NCBI RefSeq assembly: GCF_023544465.1
Contig: NZ_JALPVL010000009.1
Span: 248,001 to 312,000 of the forward strand
Reading direction: 5' to 3'
Length of the DNA stretch: 64,000 nucleotides
From: Paractinoplanes maris
GTDB taxonomy: Bacteria > Actinomycetota > Actinomycetes > Mycobacteriales > Micromonosporaceae
Part shown: one piece after another, positions 1-9,183 of the stretch
How the letters are laid out: each line of letters starts with the position of its first letter
How positions within the stretch are numbered: the stretch's first letter is position 1
Made by a program: the position numbers and the translations under genes
Notes under the pieces: generated by a model
Told to the model about the DNA's origin: nothing
Database searches by the model: none
What the model saw: only the letters and a program-made list of their open reading frames with translations

Positions 1-81
1 GTTGAGCAGCCCGAGACCGATGGCGAACAGAGCGTCCGGGGTGGCGCTCAGGCTCGCGGCCAACCGGCCTCGGAGTGTCAT
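1..81 (-). CDS. N-terminal fragment of an unidentified protein (cut by window edge)
   Basis: An ATG at 81-79 on the minus strand opens a frame that runs off the left edge with no stop. Only 27 residues are visible. They begin MTLRGRLAASLSATPDA and then become hydrophobic (LFAIGLGLLN), as at the start of a membrane protein. It is divergent from the desaturase gene at 204, with about 120 bases between the two starts. The fragment is too short to assign a family. Membrane location is a weak inference. Confidence 0.4.
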   Translation of the reverse strand, partial: MTLRGRLAASLSATPDALFAIGLGLLN

Positions 82-203
82 GACACCATTCTCGCTCGGC
101 GGCCCGGCACGGCGGACGAGCCCCCGCAAGGGGTGCTGGCACCCCCAGGCCGGTGGGGTCCCGCACTCCTGATCTCGGGGCCCGCGGCGCCGACAATCAA
201 TGC

Positions 204-1250
204 ATGACGGCAACCACAGTGCGACCACGAGCGGCCGCCGGAAGTGACTTCGCGGCCTTGAACCGGCAGGTGAGCGGGGCCGGCCTGCTGGAGCGGCAAC
301 CGCGCTACTACGCCCTGCGGATGACCGTCGTGGGCCTGATGGTGGCCGGCGGCTGGGCCGCCTTCTTCCTGGTCGGGTCGTCCTGGTGGACGCTGCTGGT
401 GGCGGTCTTCCTCGCCGTCACCTTCGCTCAGCTCGGCCTGGTCGCGCACGACATCGCCCACCGGCAGGTCTTCCGCACCAAGCGCCCCAGCGAGATCTTC
501 GGCCGGATCGCCGCCAACCTCGGCGTGGGCATGAGTTACGGCTGGTGGATGGACAAGCACACCCGCCACCACAACAACCCGAATCACGACGACCTCGACC
601 CCGACGTGCAGCCGGAGGTGCTCATCTGGGCCACCAAGTCGGCCCTCGGACGCCGTGGTCTGGCCGCCTTCGTGACCCGCCACCAGGCCGGGCTCTTCTT
701 CCCGCTGCTGACCCTGCTCAGCACCGACCTGAAGGTGTCCAGCATCAAGGCGTTGCGGGCCGGCGTGGTCAAGCGGCCCGTCCTCGAGGCCGGACTGCTG
801 GTGGTGCACGCGGTGGCGTACCTGTCGGCTGTTTTCCTCGTGCTCTCGCCGCTGCAGGCGGTCGCCTTCCTCGTCGTTCACCAGGGCTTGTTCGGTCTCT
901 ACCTCGGCATGACGTTCGCGCCGAACCACAAGGGCATGCCGCACCCCGACGGCACCGAGGACTATCTGCGCAAGCAGGTGCTGACCTCGCGCAACGTCCG
1001 CGGCGGGTGGTTCACCGACCTCGCCCTGGGCGGCCTCAACTACCAGATCGAGCACCACCTCTTCCCGGGCATGCCGACCCCCAACCTGCGGACCGCGCAG
1101 AAGATCGTGCGGGAGTACTGCGCCGAGATCGGTGTGGCCTACGAGGAGACGAGCCTGGTCGAGTCGTACCGGCAGGCGTTGCGGCATCTGCACGAGGTCG
1201 GCGCCCCGTTGCGGGTGGCCCACCGCGGCCGGGCAGCGGCGCGCCCCTGA
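204..1250 (+). CDS. Membrane fatty acid (acyl-CoA/lipid) desaturase
   Basis: A 348-residue di-iron integral membrane desaturase that should introduce a double bond into an acyl chain at the cytoplasmic membrane. The three histidine boxes are visible: HDIAH at residues 82-86, HTRHH at 119-123 and QIEHH at 281-285. A Gln in place of the first His of box 3 is typical of front-end-type members and of actinobacterial proteins annotated as linoleoyl-CoA desaturases. Hydrophobic segments lie near residues 38-80 and 190-235. I chose the ATG at 204. A GTG at 153 in the same frame would add 17 residues unlike the family. No strong ribosome site precedes either start, so the message may be nearly leaderless. 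Regiospecificity and the electron donor cannot be read from sequence. Confidence 0.88.
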   Translation: MTATTVRPRAAAGSDFAALNRQVSGAGLLERQPRYYALRMTVVGLMVAGGWAAFFLVGSSWWTLLVAVFLAVTFAQLGLVAHDIAHRQVFRTKRPSEIFGRIAANLGVGMSYGWWMDKHTRHHNNPNHDDLDPDVQPEVLIWATKSALGRRGLAAFVTRHQAGLFFPLLTLLSTDLKVSSIKALRAGVVKRPVLEAGLLVVHAVAYLSAVFLVLSPLQAVAFLVVHQGLFGLYLGMTFAPNHKGMPHPDGTEDYLRKQVLTSRNVRGGWFTDLALGGLNYQIEHHLFPGMPTPNLRTAQKIVREYCAEIGVAYEETSLVESYRQALRHLHEVGAPLRVAHRGRAAARP

Positions 1251-1275
1251 GTGCCCCGGTCCGTAGAGTTGGCCC

Positions 1276-2412
1276 ATGGCAATCGAATTCGCCCCATCGG
1301 AGAGATCGCGCCTAGGGGTCGAGTGGGAGATCGCCTGTGTCGACCGGCGCAGCGGTGAGCTGTCGCCCGCGGCGCCCGAGCTGCTGTCCCGGCTCGGCGC
1401 CGCGTCGACGTTCCCCCACGTGACGAACGAGTTGCTGACCAACACGATCGAGATCGTCAGCGCGCCGCACCATCGGGTGCGGGACGCGGTCGCGGATCTC
1501 ACCCGGCTCGTCGAGCGGGTCCAGCGATTCGCCGAGCCGATGGGCGTCGACCTCATCTCGTCGGGGACGCACCCGTTCAGTCAGTGGTTCCAGCAGCAGG
1601 TGACGCCGGGCAAGCCTCGATACGACACCCTGATCGACCGCACCCGGTGGTGGGGCCGGCAGATGATGATCTGGGGCGTCCACGTGCACGTCGCGGTGGA
1701 GGACCGCCGCAAGGTGCTGCCGATCATCGACGGGCTGCTTACCTATCTGCCGCACTTCCAGGCGCTCAGCGCGTCCAGCCCGTTCTGGAGCGGGGAGAAC
1801 ACCGGATACGCCTCCAACCGGGCGCTGATGTTCCAGCAGCTGCCCACGGCCGGGTTGCCGCCCCAGTTCACCGAGTGGGCCGAGTACGAGCGACTGGTGG
1901 CCGATCTGCTGCACATCGGCGTGATCGAGGAACTCAACGAGCTGCGCTGGGACATCCGGCCCTCGCCGAAGTGGGGCACGATCGAGGTGCGCACGTTCGA
2001 CGGCATCCCCACCGCGGGCGAGATCGCGGCGGTCGCGGCGCTGACCCAGTGCCTGGTCGAGCACTTCTCCCGGGAGCTGGACGCGGGCCGCGCCGTGCCG
2101 ACGATGCAGCCCTGGTTCGTCCGCGAGAACAAGTGGCGGTCGGCCCGCTACGGCATGGAAGCGATCATCATCCGGAACGCCGACGGCGACGAACGGCTGG
2201 TGACCAAGGACCTCGAGGAGTTGCTGCCGTTCCTGGCGCCGATCGCGGAGTCGCTGGGCTGCGGGGCCGAGCTCGCGCGGGTCCAGGACATCGTCGACCG
2301 GGGCGCGAGTTACCAGCGCCAGCTCCGCGTGGCCGCGGCCAGCGACGGCAGCCTCAAGGCCGTCGTGTCGTCCCTGGTCCGCGAACTGCGCGACGGCCAA
2401 CCGCTGTACTGA
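1276..2412 (+). CDS. Carboxylate-amine ligase, glutamate-cysteine ligase type 2 (GCS2/YbdK) family
   Basis: A 378-residue protein of the ATP-dependent GCS2 family, which joins the carboxylate of glutamate (or a similar acid) to an amine such as cysteine. Family hallmarks are the N-terminal LGVEWEIACVD segment, HPFSQW, the WGVHVHVAV block of the active-site sheet and the FVRENKWRSARYG region near residue 280. Actinobacteria usually make mycothiol rather than glutathione, and many paralogues of this family have unknown substrates, so I give no gene symbol. It starts 25 bases after the desaturase stop on the same strand, so co-transcription is possible. The family is clear; the substrate is not. 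Confidence 0.85.
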   Translation: MAIEFAPSERSRLGVEWEIACVDRRSGELSPAAPELLSRLGAASTFPHVTNELLTNTIEIVSAPHHRVRDAVADLTRLVERVQRFAEPMGVDLISSGTHPFSQWFQQQVTPGKPRYDTLIDRTRWWGRQMMIWGVHVHVAVEDRRKVLPIIDGLLTYLPHFQALSASSPFWSGENTGYASNRALMFQQLPTAGLPPQFTEWAEYERLVADLLHIGVIEELNELRWDIRPSPKWGTIEVRTFDGIPTAGEIAAVAALTQCLVEHFSRELDAGRAVPTMQPWFVRENKWRSARYGMEAIIIRNADGDERLVTKDLEELLPFLAPIAESLGCGAELARVQDIVDRGASYQRQLRVAAASDGSLKAVVSSLVRELRDGQPLY

Positions 2413-2754
2413 ACTCGGTGGACAACGCCTGCTTCATCGACCAGGGTCGTTGAATCAGCGCAGCGATGCATCGGCGTACGACGATGCCGAACGCGCGGAA
2501 ATGGGCGCGCTCCCACGGCGGACTTTCCTTTGGAATGCCTTTACTTCCATTGATGAGCGTCATAAGTTGCTCACATCAGACCGAAGTTTTGATTTCTCTG
2601 AGAAAAGTCCGTAACACGTGCCCGGCGGCCATGGCGGCGACCGGCCGGCACGTGGGCGGAGCCGTGCCGGGAGCCCGGTCTCCGCGGGACACCCGCCCGC
2701 CCACCTCACGACAGCATGGCGTACCGGCTCGGCCGGCGGCGCCGGAGGACGCGC
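2413..2754 (+). other. Intergenic region with candidate operator, leader of the copper oxidase operon
   Basis: This 342-base gap has no convincing gene. Around 2525-2600 it is less GC-rich than its surroundings, as expected of a promoter region. It contains the near-palindrome listed separately at 2502-2515. The distance from that site to the start at 2755 is about 240 bases, so either the leader is long or the promoter lies well upstream. Confidence 0.5.
2502..2515. promoter_or_regulatory. Candidate CelR/CebR-type operator (one mismatch)
   Basis: The sequence TGGGCGCGCTCCCA differs at one position from TGGGAGCGCTCCCA, the operator known for LacI-family cellobiose regulators (CelR of Thermobifida, CebR of Streptomyces). 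Exact copies occur elsewhere in this window at 13688, 53304 and 56132. It lies upstream of the multicopper oxidase operon. The mismatch breaks the dyad, so binding may be weaker. Confidence 0.5.
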
Positions 2755-3783
2755 ATGGACGACAACGTTGTCAATCCGGACGGTGAGCAGCATCTCCGCC
2801 GCCGGTCACTGCTCGCCGCGGCCGGGGTCCTCGGACTGACCGGCGGAGCGGTCGCGGTGACCCGGGGCGCTCCGGCCGAGGCCGCCGCGGGCGTGACCAA
2901 GAAGGTCACCATCTATGCCGAGGCGCTGCCGGGGGGCCAGTTCGGCTACGGGCTGACCCGGGGCGGGGCCACCATCCCCGGTCCCGTCCTGGAGATGTAC
3001 GAGGGCGACACGCTCGAGATCACCCTGGTCAACACGACCACTCAGCGGCTCTCGATCCACCCGCACGGCGTCGACTACAGCACCGAGTCGGACGGCGCGC
3101 CGTTCAACAACTCATTCAACGCGCCGGGCGAGACCCGTACGTATGTCTGGCGCTCGCACGAGATGACCGCGGCCGCCGGTCGCCGGTTCATGCCCGGCAG
3201 CGCCGGCTACTGGCACTACCACGACCACGCGATGGGCACCGACCACGGCACCGCCGGGCTCATCAAGGGTCTCTACGGCGCCCTGATCGTGCGGCGGCGC
3301 GGCGACATCCTGCCCGACAAGCAGGTCACCGTCGTCTTCAACGATCTGCTGATCAACAACAAGGCCGCGCCGGACACCCCGATGTTCGAGGCCAGTCTGG
3401 GCCAGCGGGTCGAGTGGATCGCGATCGGGCACGGCAACTTCTTCCACACCTTCCACCTGCACGCGCACCGCTGGGCCGACAACCGGACCGGGATGCTCGA
3501 AGGCCCGTCCGATCCCAGCCAGGTGATCGACAACAAGGACCTCAACCCGGGCAGCTCGTTCGGGTTCCAGGTGCTGGCCGGCGAGGCCGTCGGGCCCGGC
3601 GCGTGGATGTACCACTGCCACGTCCAGTCGCACTCGGACACCGGCATGGCCGGGATCTTCCTCGTCCGCAACGCCGACGGCACCATGCCGCCGGGCGCGC
3701 AGGAAGCGATCGACCGGTTCCAGGGCCACCAGCACACCGCGGCGGCCGCGAAGACCCACCAACACGGAGGGACTGGCTCATGA
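2755..3783 (+). CDS. Exported two-domain multicopper oxidase (small-laccase type)
   Basis: A 342-residue copper oxidase that should couple one-electron oxidation of a phenolic, metal or protein donor to reduction of O2 to water outside the membrane. All four copper-ligand blocks are present: HPHG at 102-105, HYHDH at 154-158, HTFHLHAHRW from 231, and YHCHVQSHSDTGM from 286 with the type 1 Cys. The length and two cupredoxin domains fit the trimeric small laccases of actinobacteria. A twin-arginine signal (RRRSLLAAAG from residue 15) implies folded export. The C-terminus is His-rich (HQHTAAAAKTHQHGG). I chose the ATG at 2755 because GGAGG lies 6 bases upstream; an in-frame ATG at 2716 lacks this. 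Its stop overlaps the next start as ATGA. Confidence 0.9.
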   Translation: MDDNVVNPDGEQHLRRRSLLAAAGVLGLTGGAVAVTRGAPAEAAAGVTKKVTIYAEALPGGQFGYGLTRGGATIPGPVLEMYEGDTLEITLVNTTTQRLSIHPHGVDYSTESDGAPFNNSFNAPGETRTYVWRSHEMTAAAGRRFMPGSAGYWHYHDHAMGTDHGTAGLIKGLYGALIVRRRGDILPDKQVTVVFNDLLINNKAAPDTPMFEASLGQRVEWIAIGHGNFFHTFHLHAHRWADNRTGMLEGPSDPSQVIDNKDLNPGSSFGFQVLAGEAVGPGAWMYHCHVQSHSDTGMAGIFLVRNADGTMPPGAQEAIDRFQGHQHTAAAAKTHQHGGTGS

Positions 3784-6700
3784 GGCTGAGACAAGCCGTG
3801 GCCACCGCCATGGCCGCTCTACTCACCATCGGCGCGGCACCGCCCCGGGAGGCCACAGCGGCGCAGGCGGCCGCGGCGGCACCGGCGAAGCCGGGCATCC
3901 TCGTCTTCTCGGGCGCGGCGGCCGGGCAGCAGGATCCGGTGACCCGGGCGACCCAGACCATCAAGGAACTCGGCACGGCGCAGGGCCTCGACGTCACGGC
4001 GAGCACCGACGCCTCGGTGTTCAGCGCGAGCGGCCTCGCTGCCTACCGGGCGGTGGTCTTCCTCTCGGCCGACGGTGTGGCCCTGAACGCCGTACAGGAA
4101 GCGGCTTTGAAGGGTTTCGTCAACGCCGGCGGCGGTTTCCTCGGCATCGGCGACGCGGCCCGGGCCCAGCTCGACTCGACCTGGTTCACCGGCCTGATCG
4201 GCACCCGCCCGGCCGGGGCGATCCCGGTCGCCCACCCGGTCTCGGCCGTGACGGCGAGCGGCGAGAACCCGCCGAACGAGACCGCGGCCAAGCTCAACGA
4301 CGGTGACGCCAACACCAAGTGGCTGGTGCGCACCCCGGCCGCGTGGGTCCGATACGAGCTGGCGGCGCCGGCCCGGATCACCGGGTACGCGCTCACGTCG
4401 GCCAACGACTCGTCGGGCCGTGACCCCCGGGACTGGACGCTGCAGGGCTCGGCCGACGGCCAGACCTGGTCCGACGTGGACCAGCGCGCCAACCAGACCT
4501 TCCCGGACCGCTACCAGATCCGGCGGTTCGACGTGACAACGCCCGCCGACCACAAGTTCTATCGGCTGAACATCACCGCCAACAGCGGCGAGCCGCTGAC
4601 CCAGCTGGCCGATCTGCGCCTGTTCACCGGCACCACCGAGACGCCGGCACCGCCCGCGGTGAACCGGGCCGTGGTCGACATCCTCGACCGGCAGCACCCG
4701 GCGACCAAGGACCTCGCGCTGACCGTGACCCGCGAGGACCGTTGGTACAACTGGGATCCGAACCCGGTCGGCGCCGTGCACACCCTGGCCCAGGTCGAGG
4801 AGCGCCACTACAACGCCGGTCTGGGCGCGAACGGGCCGTTCCACCCGGTCTCGTGGTGCCGTGACTACGACGGTGGCCGCTCCTTCTACACCGGCATGGG
4901 GCACACCGAGGGCTCGTACGGCGAAGAGGCCTTCCGCAAGCACCTGACCGGCGCGCTCGGCTGGACCAGCGGCATCGTCCGCGGCGACTGCCAGGCCACG
5001 ATCGCGAGCAACTACAAGGTCGAGCGCCTCACCGCGGCCAACAAGACCGGGGAGCTCGACCAGATCGGCGAGCCGCACGGGCTGACCATCACGCCCGACG
5101 GCACGGTCTTCTACGTCGGCAAGGCGGCCTGCCCGAGCGGCCCGGTGGTCAGCTGGGACAACCCGAACGTGGGCCTCGGCTGCGGCACCATCCACTCGTG
5201 GAGCCCGACCACCAAACAGGTCAAGCTGCTGACCACCCTGCCGGTGATGGGCAACCGCGGCAGCGGCGACGAGCTCGTCAAGAACGAGGAGGGTCTGCTG
5301 GGCATCGTTCCCGACCCGAAGTTCGCCGAGAACGGCTGGCTCTACGTCTACTGGATGCCGCACGCCTCGATCGACCGCCAGAAGCGGGTCGGGCAGCGGA
5401 CGGTCTCGCGCTTCACGTACGACAAGGCGGCCCAGACCATCGACCAGGGCACCCGCAAGGACCTGCTGAACTGGCCGGTGCAGATCCACAGCTGCTGCCA
5501 CGCGGGCGGGGGCATGGCCTTCGACAACAAGGGCAACCTGTACGTCGGATCGGGTGACAGCAACTCGTCGGGCGGTTCGGACGGCTACTCCGGCAACAAC
5601 TGGACCCAGGCCTACGAGGGTCTGTCGTTCCAGGACGCCCGGCGCACGGCCGGCAACACCAACGACCTCAACGGAAAAATCATCCGGATCCACCCGGAGG
5701 ACGACGGCACCTACACGATCCCGTCGGGCAACCTGTTCGCCCCGGGCACCGAGAAGACCCGCCCGGAGATCTACGTGATGGGCGTCCGCAACATCGCCCG
5801 GCTCCAGATCGACCCCAAGAAGCAGTGGCTGACCGCGGGCTGGGTCGGCCCGGACGCCTCGGCCCCGAGCCCGGAGCTGGGCCCGGCCAAGTACGAGACC
5901 GCCACGATCATCACCGAGGCGGGCAACCACGGCTGGCCCTACTGCATGGGCAACCGGCAGCCCTACCGCGATCGCAGCACCACCGACGCCAAGGTGCTGA
6001 CCGGCTGGTACGACTGCGACCACCCCAAGAACGAGTCACCCCGCAACACCGGCCTGACCGACCTGCCGCCGATCAAGGACAACATGATCTGGTACTCGCC
6101 GGACGGCGGCGGCCCGGTCTTCCCGAAGCGCGAGGGCAGTGACATCCCGACCTACCGGGCCGCGGATGCCACGTACACCCAGCCCTACCTCCGCGGCGGC
6201 GGCCAGGCCATCATGTCGGGCCCGACCTACCACCGCGACCTGGCCGACACCGCGAGCGGCGTGGCCTGGCCGTCGTACTGGAACGACAAGTGGTTCCTGG
6301 GCGACCAGTCGAACGCGGCCAACCGGGTCGCCGTCACGGTCGACCAGCCGGGTAAGCCGCCCGCCTTCGGCGAGTCGTTGCGGGCCATCATCCCGGCCGG
6401 TGGCGGGGCGACCCAGCTGCAGTCCTGGATGGACGCCAAGTTCGGCCCGGACGGCGCGCTCTACCTGCTCGACTACGCCGGCGGATTCTTCTCCCTGCAC
6501 CCCAACCAGAAGCTGATCCGGGTGACGTACCAGGGCGGGGCGCCCACCCCGGCTCCGGCCGCGACGTCGGTGGCGGTGCAGAACAAGCCGTTGACGGTGG
6601 CGTTCAACGGATCCCGCTCGGGCGGGCTGTCCTACCAGTGGACGTTCGGCGACGGTGGCACCTCGACCGAGGCCAACCCCACCCACACGTACGCCAAGGT

Positions 6701-7688
6701 CGGCTCCTACACAGCCACGCTCACCGTCACCTATGCCGGCGGGGAGAAAGCGACCGTGCGCACCACCGTCACGGCCGGTTGCACGGTGGCTGATCCGGCC
6801 ACGACCGTACGGCTGGACGGGACCGACACCGGGGTGCCCAACCGGGTCGTGGGCCAGGGCTGCACGATCGACGACCTCATCGACGACGAGAGCACGTGGG
6901 CGACCCACGACGCGTTCGTCCGCCACGTGACCGCCGTGGCCACGTCGCTGACCGGCGACAAGGTGATCAATGCTCGCGAGGCGGGCGCCCTGACCCGGGC
7001 CGCGGCCGCCTCGCCGATCGGCAAGGAAGGCCACACCGGCTACGTGTCTCTCTACAACGGCACGCCGGAGTCGCTGCGGGACTGGGCCCAGGCGCCGACC
7101 GGGCAGTTCACGATCCAGCCGGACGGGTCACTGCGGCCCAGCGGCGGGCTCGGAATGCTGTATTACACCAAGCCGTTCAAGGATTTCTCGCTGACCCTGC
7201 AGTTCCGTGATGTCGCCCCCGGTGACGCCCGCGGCAACAGCGGAGTCTTCACCCGGTTCCCCGACCCGCGGATCCCGCTTGACCAAAGACCGGCCGGCAG
7301 CTGCGGCACGGTCGGCTCGGCGCGCACCTCACAGGCCTGGGTGGCCATCTATTGCGGGCACGAGGTGCAGATCTACGACGGGGAGACCGGTGAGACGCAG
7401 AAGACCGGGTCGATCTACAACTTCGATCCCAACCCGATGAGCGCGGCCGGGGCCACGGCCAAGAACGTGTGGAACCGCTACGAGATCCGGGTGACCGGCC
7501 AGCACTACACGATCATCCGCAACGGCACGGTCATCAACGAGTTCGACAACACGCCGGGCAAGCAGTCCTCCCGGGCCGGTGACCCGCCGACCGACCTACG
7601 ACAGTTCGCCGAGGGGCTGATCGGTCTGCAGAACCACAGCGACACCGACCTGGTCGACTTCCGGGACATCCGGGTGCGTGCGCTGTGA
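3780..7688 (+). CDS. Exported ThuA / PQQ-dependent sugar dehydrogenase-like multidomain protein
   Basis: A 1302-residue exported protein. From the N-terminus it has: a signal peptide (1-28); the first half of a ThuA trehalose-utilisation fold (about 40-150); an F5/8 type C carbohydrate-binding-like domain (about 155-285); the second ThuA half ending in the GMGHTEGSYGEEAF motif (about 290-395); a six-bladed GSDH-type sugar/aldose dehydrogenase propeller (about 410-915); a PKD domain (920-1000); an 80-residue domain also found in the next gene (1001-1081); and a C-terminal DUF1080/laminin-G-like domain. The propeller keeps EPHGLTI, IHSCCHAGGGMAFD and the GVRN pair that corresponds to PQQ-site residues. 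Expected role: oxidation of a sugar or polysaccharide end outside the cell. The start overlaps the oxidase stop, so the two genes are translationally coupled. PQQ binding is inferred. Confidence 0.85.
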   Translation: MRLRQAVATAMAALLTIGAAPPREATAAQAAAAAPAKPGILVFSGAAAGQQDPVTRATQTIKELGTAQGLDVTASTDASVFSASGLAAYRAVVFLSADGVALNAVQEAALKGFVNAGGGFLGIGDAARAQLDSTWFTGLIGTRPAGAIPVAHPVSAVTASGENPPNETAAKLNDGDANTKWLVRTPAAWVRYELAAPARITGYALTSANDSSGRDPRDWTLQGSADGQTWSDVDQRANQTFPDRYQIRRFDVTTPADHKFYRLNITANSGEPLTQLADLRLFTGTTETPAPPAVNRAVVDILDRQHPATKDLALTVTREDRWYNWDPNPVGAVHTLAQVEERHYNAGLGANGPFHPVSWCRDYDGGRSFYTGMGHTEGSYGEEAFRKHLTGALGWTSGIVRGDCQATIASNYKVERLTAANKTGELDQIGEPHGLTITPDGTVFYVGKAACPSGPVVSWDNPNVGLGCGTIHSWSPTTKQVKLLTTLPVMGNRGSGDELVKNEEGLLGIVPDPKFAENGWLYVYWMPHASIDRQKRVGQRTVSRFTYDKAAQTIDQGTRKDLLNWPVQIHSCCHAGGGMAFDNKGNLYVGSGDSNSSGGSDGYSGNNWTQAYEGLSFQDARRTAGNTNDLNGKIIRIHPEDDGTYTIPSGNLFAPGTEKTRPEIYVMGVRNIARLQIDPKKQWLTAGWVGPDASAPSPELGPAKYETATIITEAGNHGWPYCMGNRQPYRDRSTTDAKVLTGWYDCDHPKNESPRNTGLTDLPPIKDNMIWYSPDGGGPVFPKREGSDIPTYRAADATYTQPYLRGGGQAIMSGPTYHRDLADTASGVAWPSYWNDKWFLGDQSNAANRVAVTVDQPGKPPAFGESLRAIIPAGGGATQLQSWMDAKFGPDGALYLLDYAGGFFSLHPNQKLIRVTYQGGAPTPAPAATSVAVQNKPLTVAFNGSRSGGLSYQWTFGDGGTSTEANPTHTYAKVGSYTATLTVTYAGGEKATVRTTVTAGCTVADPATTVRLDGTDTGVPNRVVGQGCTIDDLIDDESTWATHDAFVRHVTAVATSLTGDKVINAREAGALTRAAAASPIGKEGHTGYVSLYNGTPESLRDWAQAPTGQFTIQPDGSLRPSGGLGMLYYTKPFKDFSLTLQFRDVAPGDARGNSGVFTRFPDPRIPLDQRPAGSCGTVGSARTSQAWVAIYCGHEVQIYDGETGETQKTGSIYNFDPNPMSAAGATAKNVWNRYEIRVTGQHYTIIRNGTVINEFDNTPGKQSSRAGDPPTDLRQFAEGLIGLQNHSDTDLVDFRDIRVRAL

Positions 7689-9172
7689 AGCGGCTCGTAG
7701 CGCTCGTTTGCGCCGCCCTTCTCGTACTGGTCGCCGCGCCCGCACCGGCGGTCGCCGCCCAGACCCTCACCTGGACGGCCGACAACAGTGTGACCGCGTA
7801 CAGGTCGGTGCCGACCCAAGCCGTCGCCGGTCAGACCACCGTCGTGTTCGAGAACAGCGAGGCCACCGGCAACACGACCGGCATGCCGCACACGCTGACC
7901 TTCGACACGTCGACCGAGGGCTACAACCACGACGTCAACCTCAACATCCTGGCCAACCCCTTCGACGCGAACAACGGCCGGCACGAGGCCACCATCACCC
8001 TCACGCCGGGCCGCTACCGCTACTTCTGCTCGATCCCCGGGCACCTCACGATGGTCGGGGAGCTGGTGGTGACCGACGGCGGCACCACTCCCGACACGAC
8101 CCCGCCGACGGTGGCGGCCCAGGCGGCCGGGACCCGGGACGGTGACGGCAACTACGTGGGCTCGGCGAGCGTCACGGTCACCGCCGCCGACACCGGTTCG
8201 GGCGTCGACACCATCGAGTACGCGCTGGACGGCGCCGCCTTCCAGCCGTACACCGCGCCGGTCACCGTGACGGCGGTGGGCGAGCACGCCGTGCGATACC
8301 GGGCCACCGACAAGGAGGGCAACGCGTCCGCCGAAGGGTCGCTGGCCTTCCGGGTGGTCGAGCCGGCTCCCGACGAGGACACCACACCGCCGACGGTCAC
8401 CGCGCAGCTCGCCGGGGACCGGGACGGGGACGGCAACTACCTCGGAACGGCCACGGCCACCCTGACGGCGGCGGACGACGACTCCGGCGTGGCCCGGATC
8501 GAGTACTCCTTGGACGGGGGAGCCTTTACGGCGTACGGGAATCCGGTCGTCGTCAGCACGGCCGGGATGCACATGCTGCACTACCGGGCGACCGACAACG
8601 CCGGGAACACCTCGGCCGAGCAGATGTCGCACTTCACCGTGGTGGCCCGGGACACCACCGCCCCCACGGTCTCGCTGTCGGTCGCCGGAACCCAGAACGG
8701 CGACGGCGCCTACCTCGGACTGGCCACGGTGACCGTGACGTCGTCCGAGGCGGGCCGGATCGAGTACGCGCTCGACTCCGGCGCCTGGACGACCTACAAC
8801 GCGCCGGTCGAGATCCGCGGACTCGGCGCCCACACCGTGCGGGCCCGGGCCACGGACGCCGCCGGCAACACCTCGGCCGAGAAGACCGCGACGTTCACCG
8901 TGACCGGCTCGGGTACGGGCGCCTGCCCGGTCCCCGACACCCGGGCCACGGTGGTCATCGACGGATTCGACACCACCGTGCGCAACTACGCACTCAGCGA
9001 CGGCTGCACCGTCAACGACCGGATCGCCGAGTACGACGACTACGCCGATCACGCGGCGTTCGTCCGGCACGTCGAGACGGTCACCGCCGCGCTGGTCACC
9101 GGCGGCACGCTCACCAAACGGCAGCAGGGCACGATCGTCCGCGCCGCCGCCCGTTCGGACATCGGATCATGA
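7685..9172 (+). CDS. Exported cupredoxin with three Ig-like (OmpL47-type) repeats
   Basis: A 495-residue exported protein with a clear signal peptide. The N-terminal domain is a blue-copper fold. The ligand pattern is His69 (MPHTLTF), Cys115, His120 and Met123 in FCSIPGHLTM, with a slightly short His-Met spacing. Three repeats follow, near residues 140-225, 235-325 and 330-410. Each begins like GDGNY and contains IEYALDG and a YRATDxxGN segment, as in OmpL47-type Ig-like modules. The last 80 residues match the penultimate domain of the preceding protein. The GTG start overlaps the upstream stop (GTGA). A small electron carrier between the sugar dehydrogenase and the copper oxidase of the same operon is an attractive but unproven role. 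Confidence 0.83.
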   Translation: MKRLVALVCAALLVLVAAPAPAVAAQTLTWTADNSVTAYRSVPTQAVAGQTTVVFENSEATGNTTGMPHTLTFDTSTEGYNHDVNLNILANPFDANNGRHEATITLTPGRYRYFCSIPGHLTMVGELVVTDGGTTPDTTPPTVAAQAAGTRDGDGNYVGSASVTVTAADTGSGVDTIEYALDGAAFQPYTAPVTVTAVGEHAVRYRATDKEGNASAEGSLAFRVVEPAPDEDTTPPTVTAQLAGDRDGDGNYLGTATATLTAADDDSGVARIEYSLDGGAFTAYGNPVVVSTAGMHMLHYRATDNAGNTSAEQMSHFTVVARDTTAPTVSLSVAGTQNGDGAYLGLATVTVTSSEAGRIEYALDSGAWTTYNAPVEIRGLGAHTVRARATDAAGNTSAEKTATFTVTGSGTGACPVPDTRATVVIDGFDTTVRNYALSDGCTVNDRIAEYDDYADHAAFVRHVETVTAALVTGGTLTKRQQGTIVRAAARSDIGS

Positions 9173-9183
9173 GAGGCCTCCCC

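Noticed and set aside
3819..6023. A 734-codon minus-strand open frame
   Set aside because: It is antisense to the ThuA/sugar dehydrogenase gene and has no recognisable domain or ribosome site.
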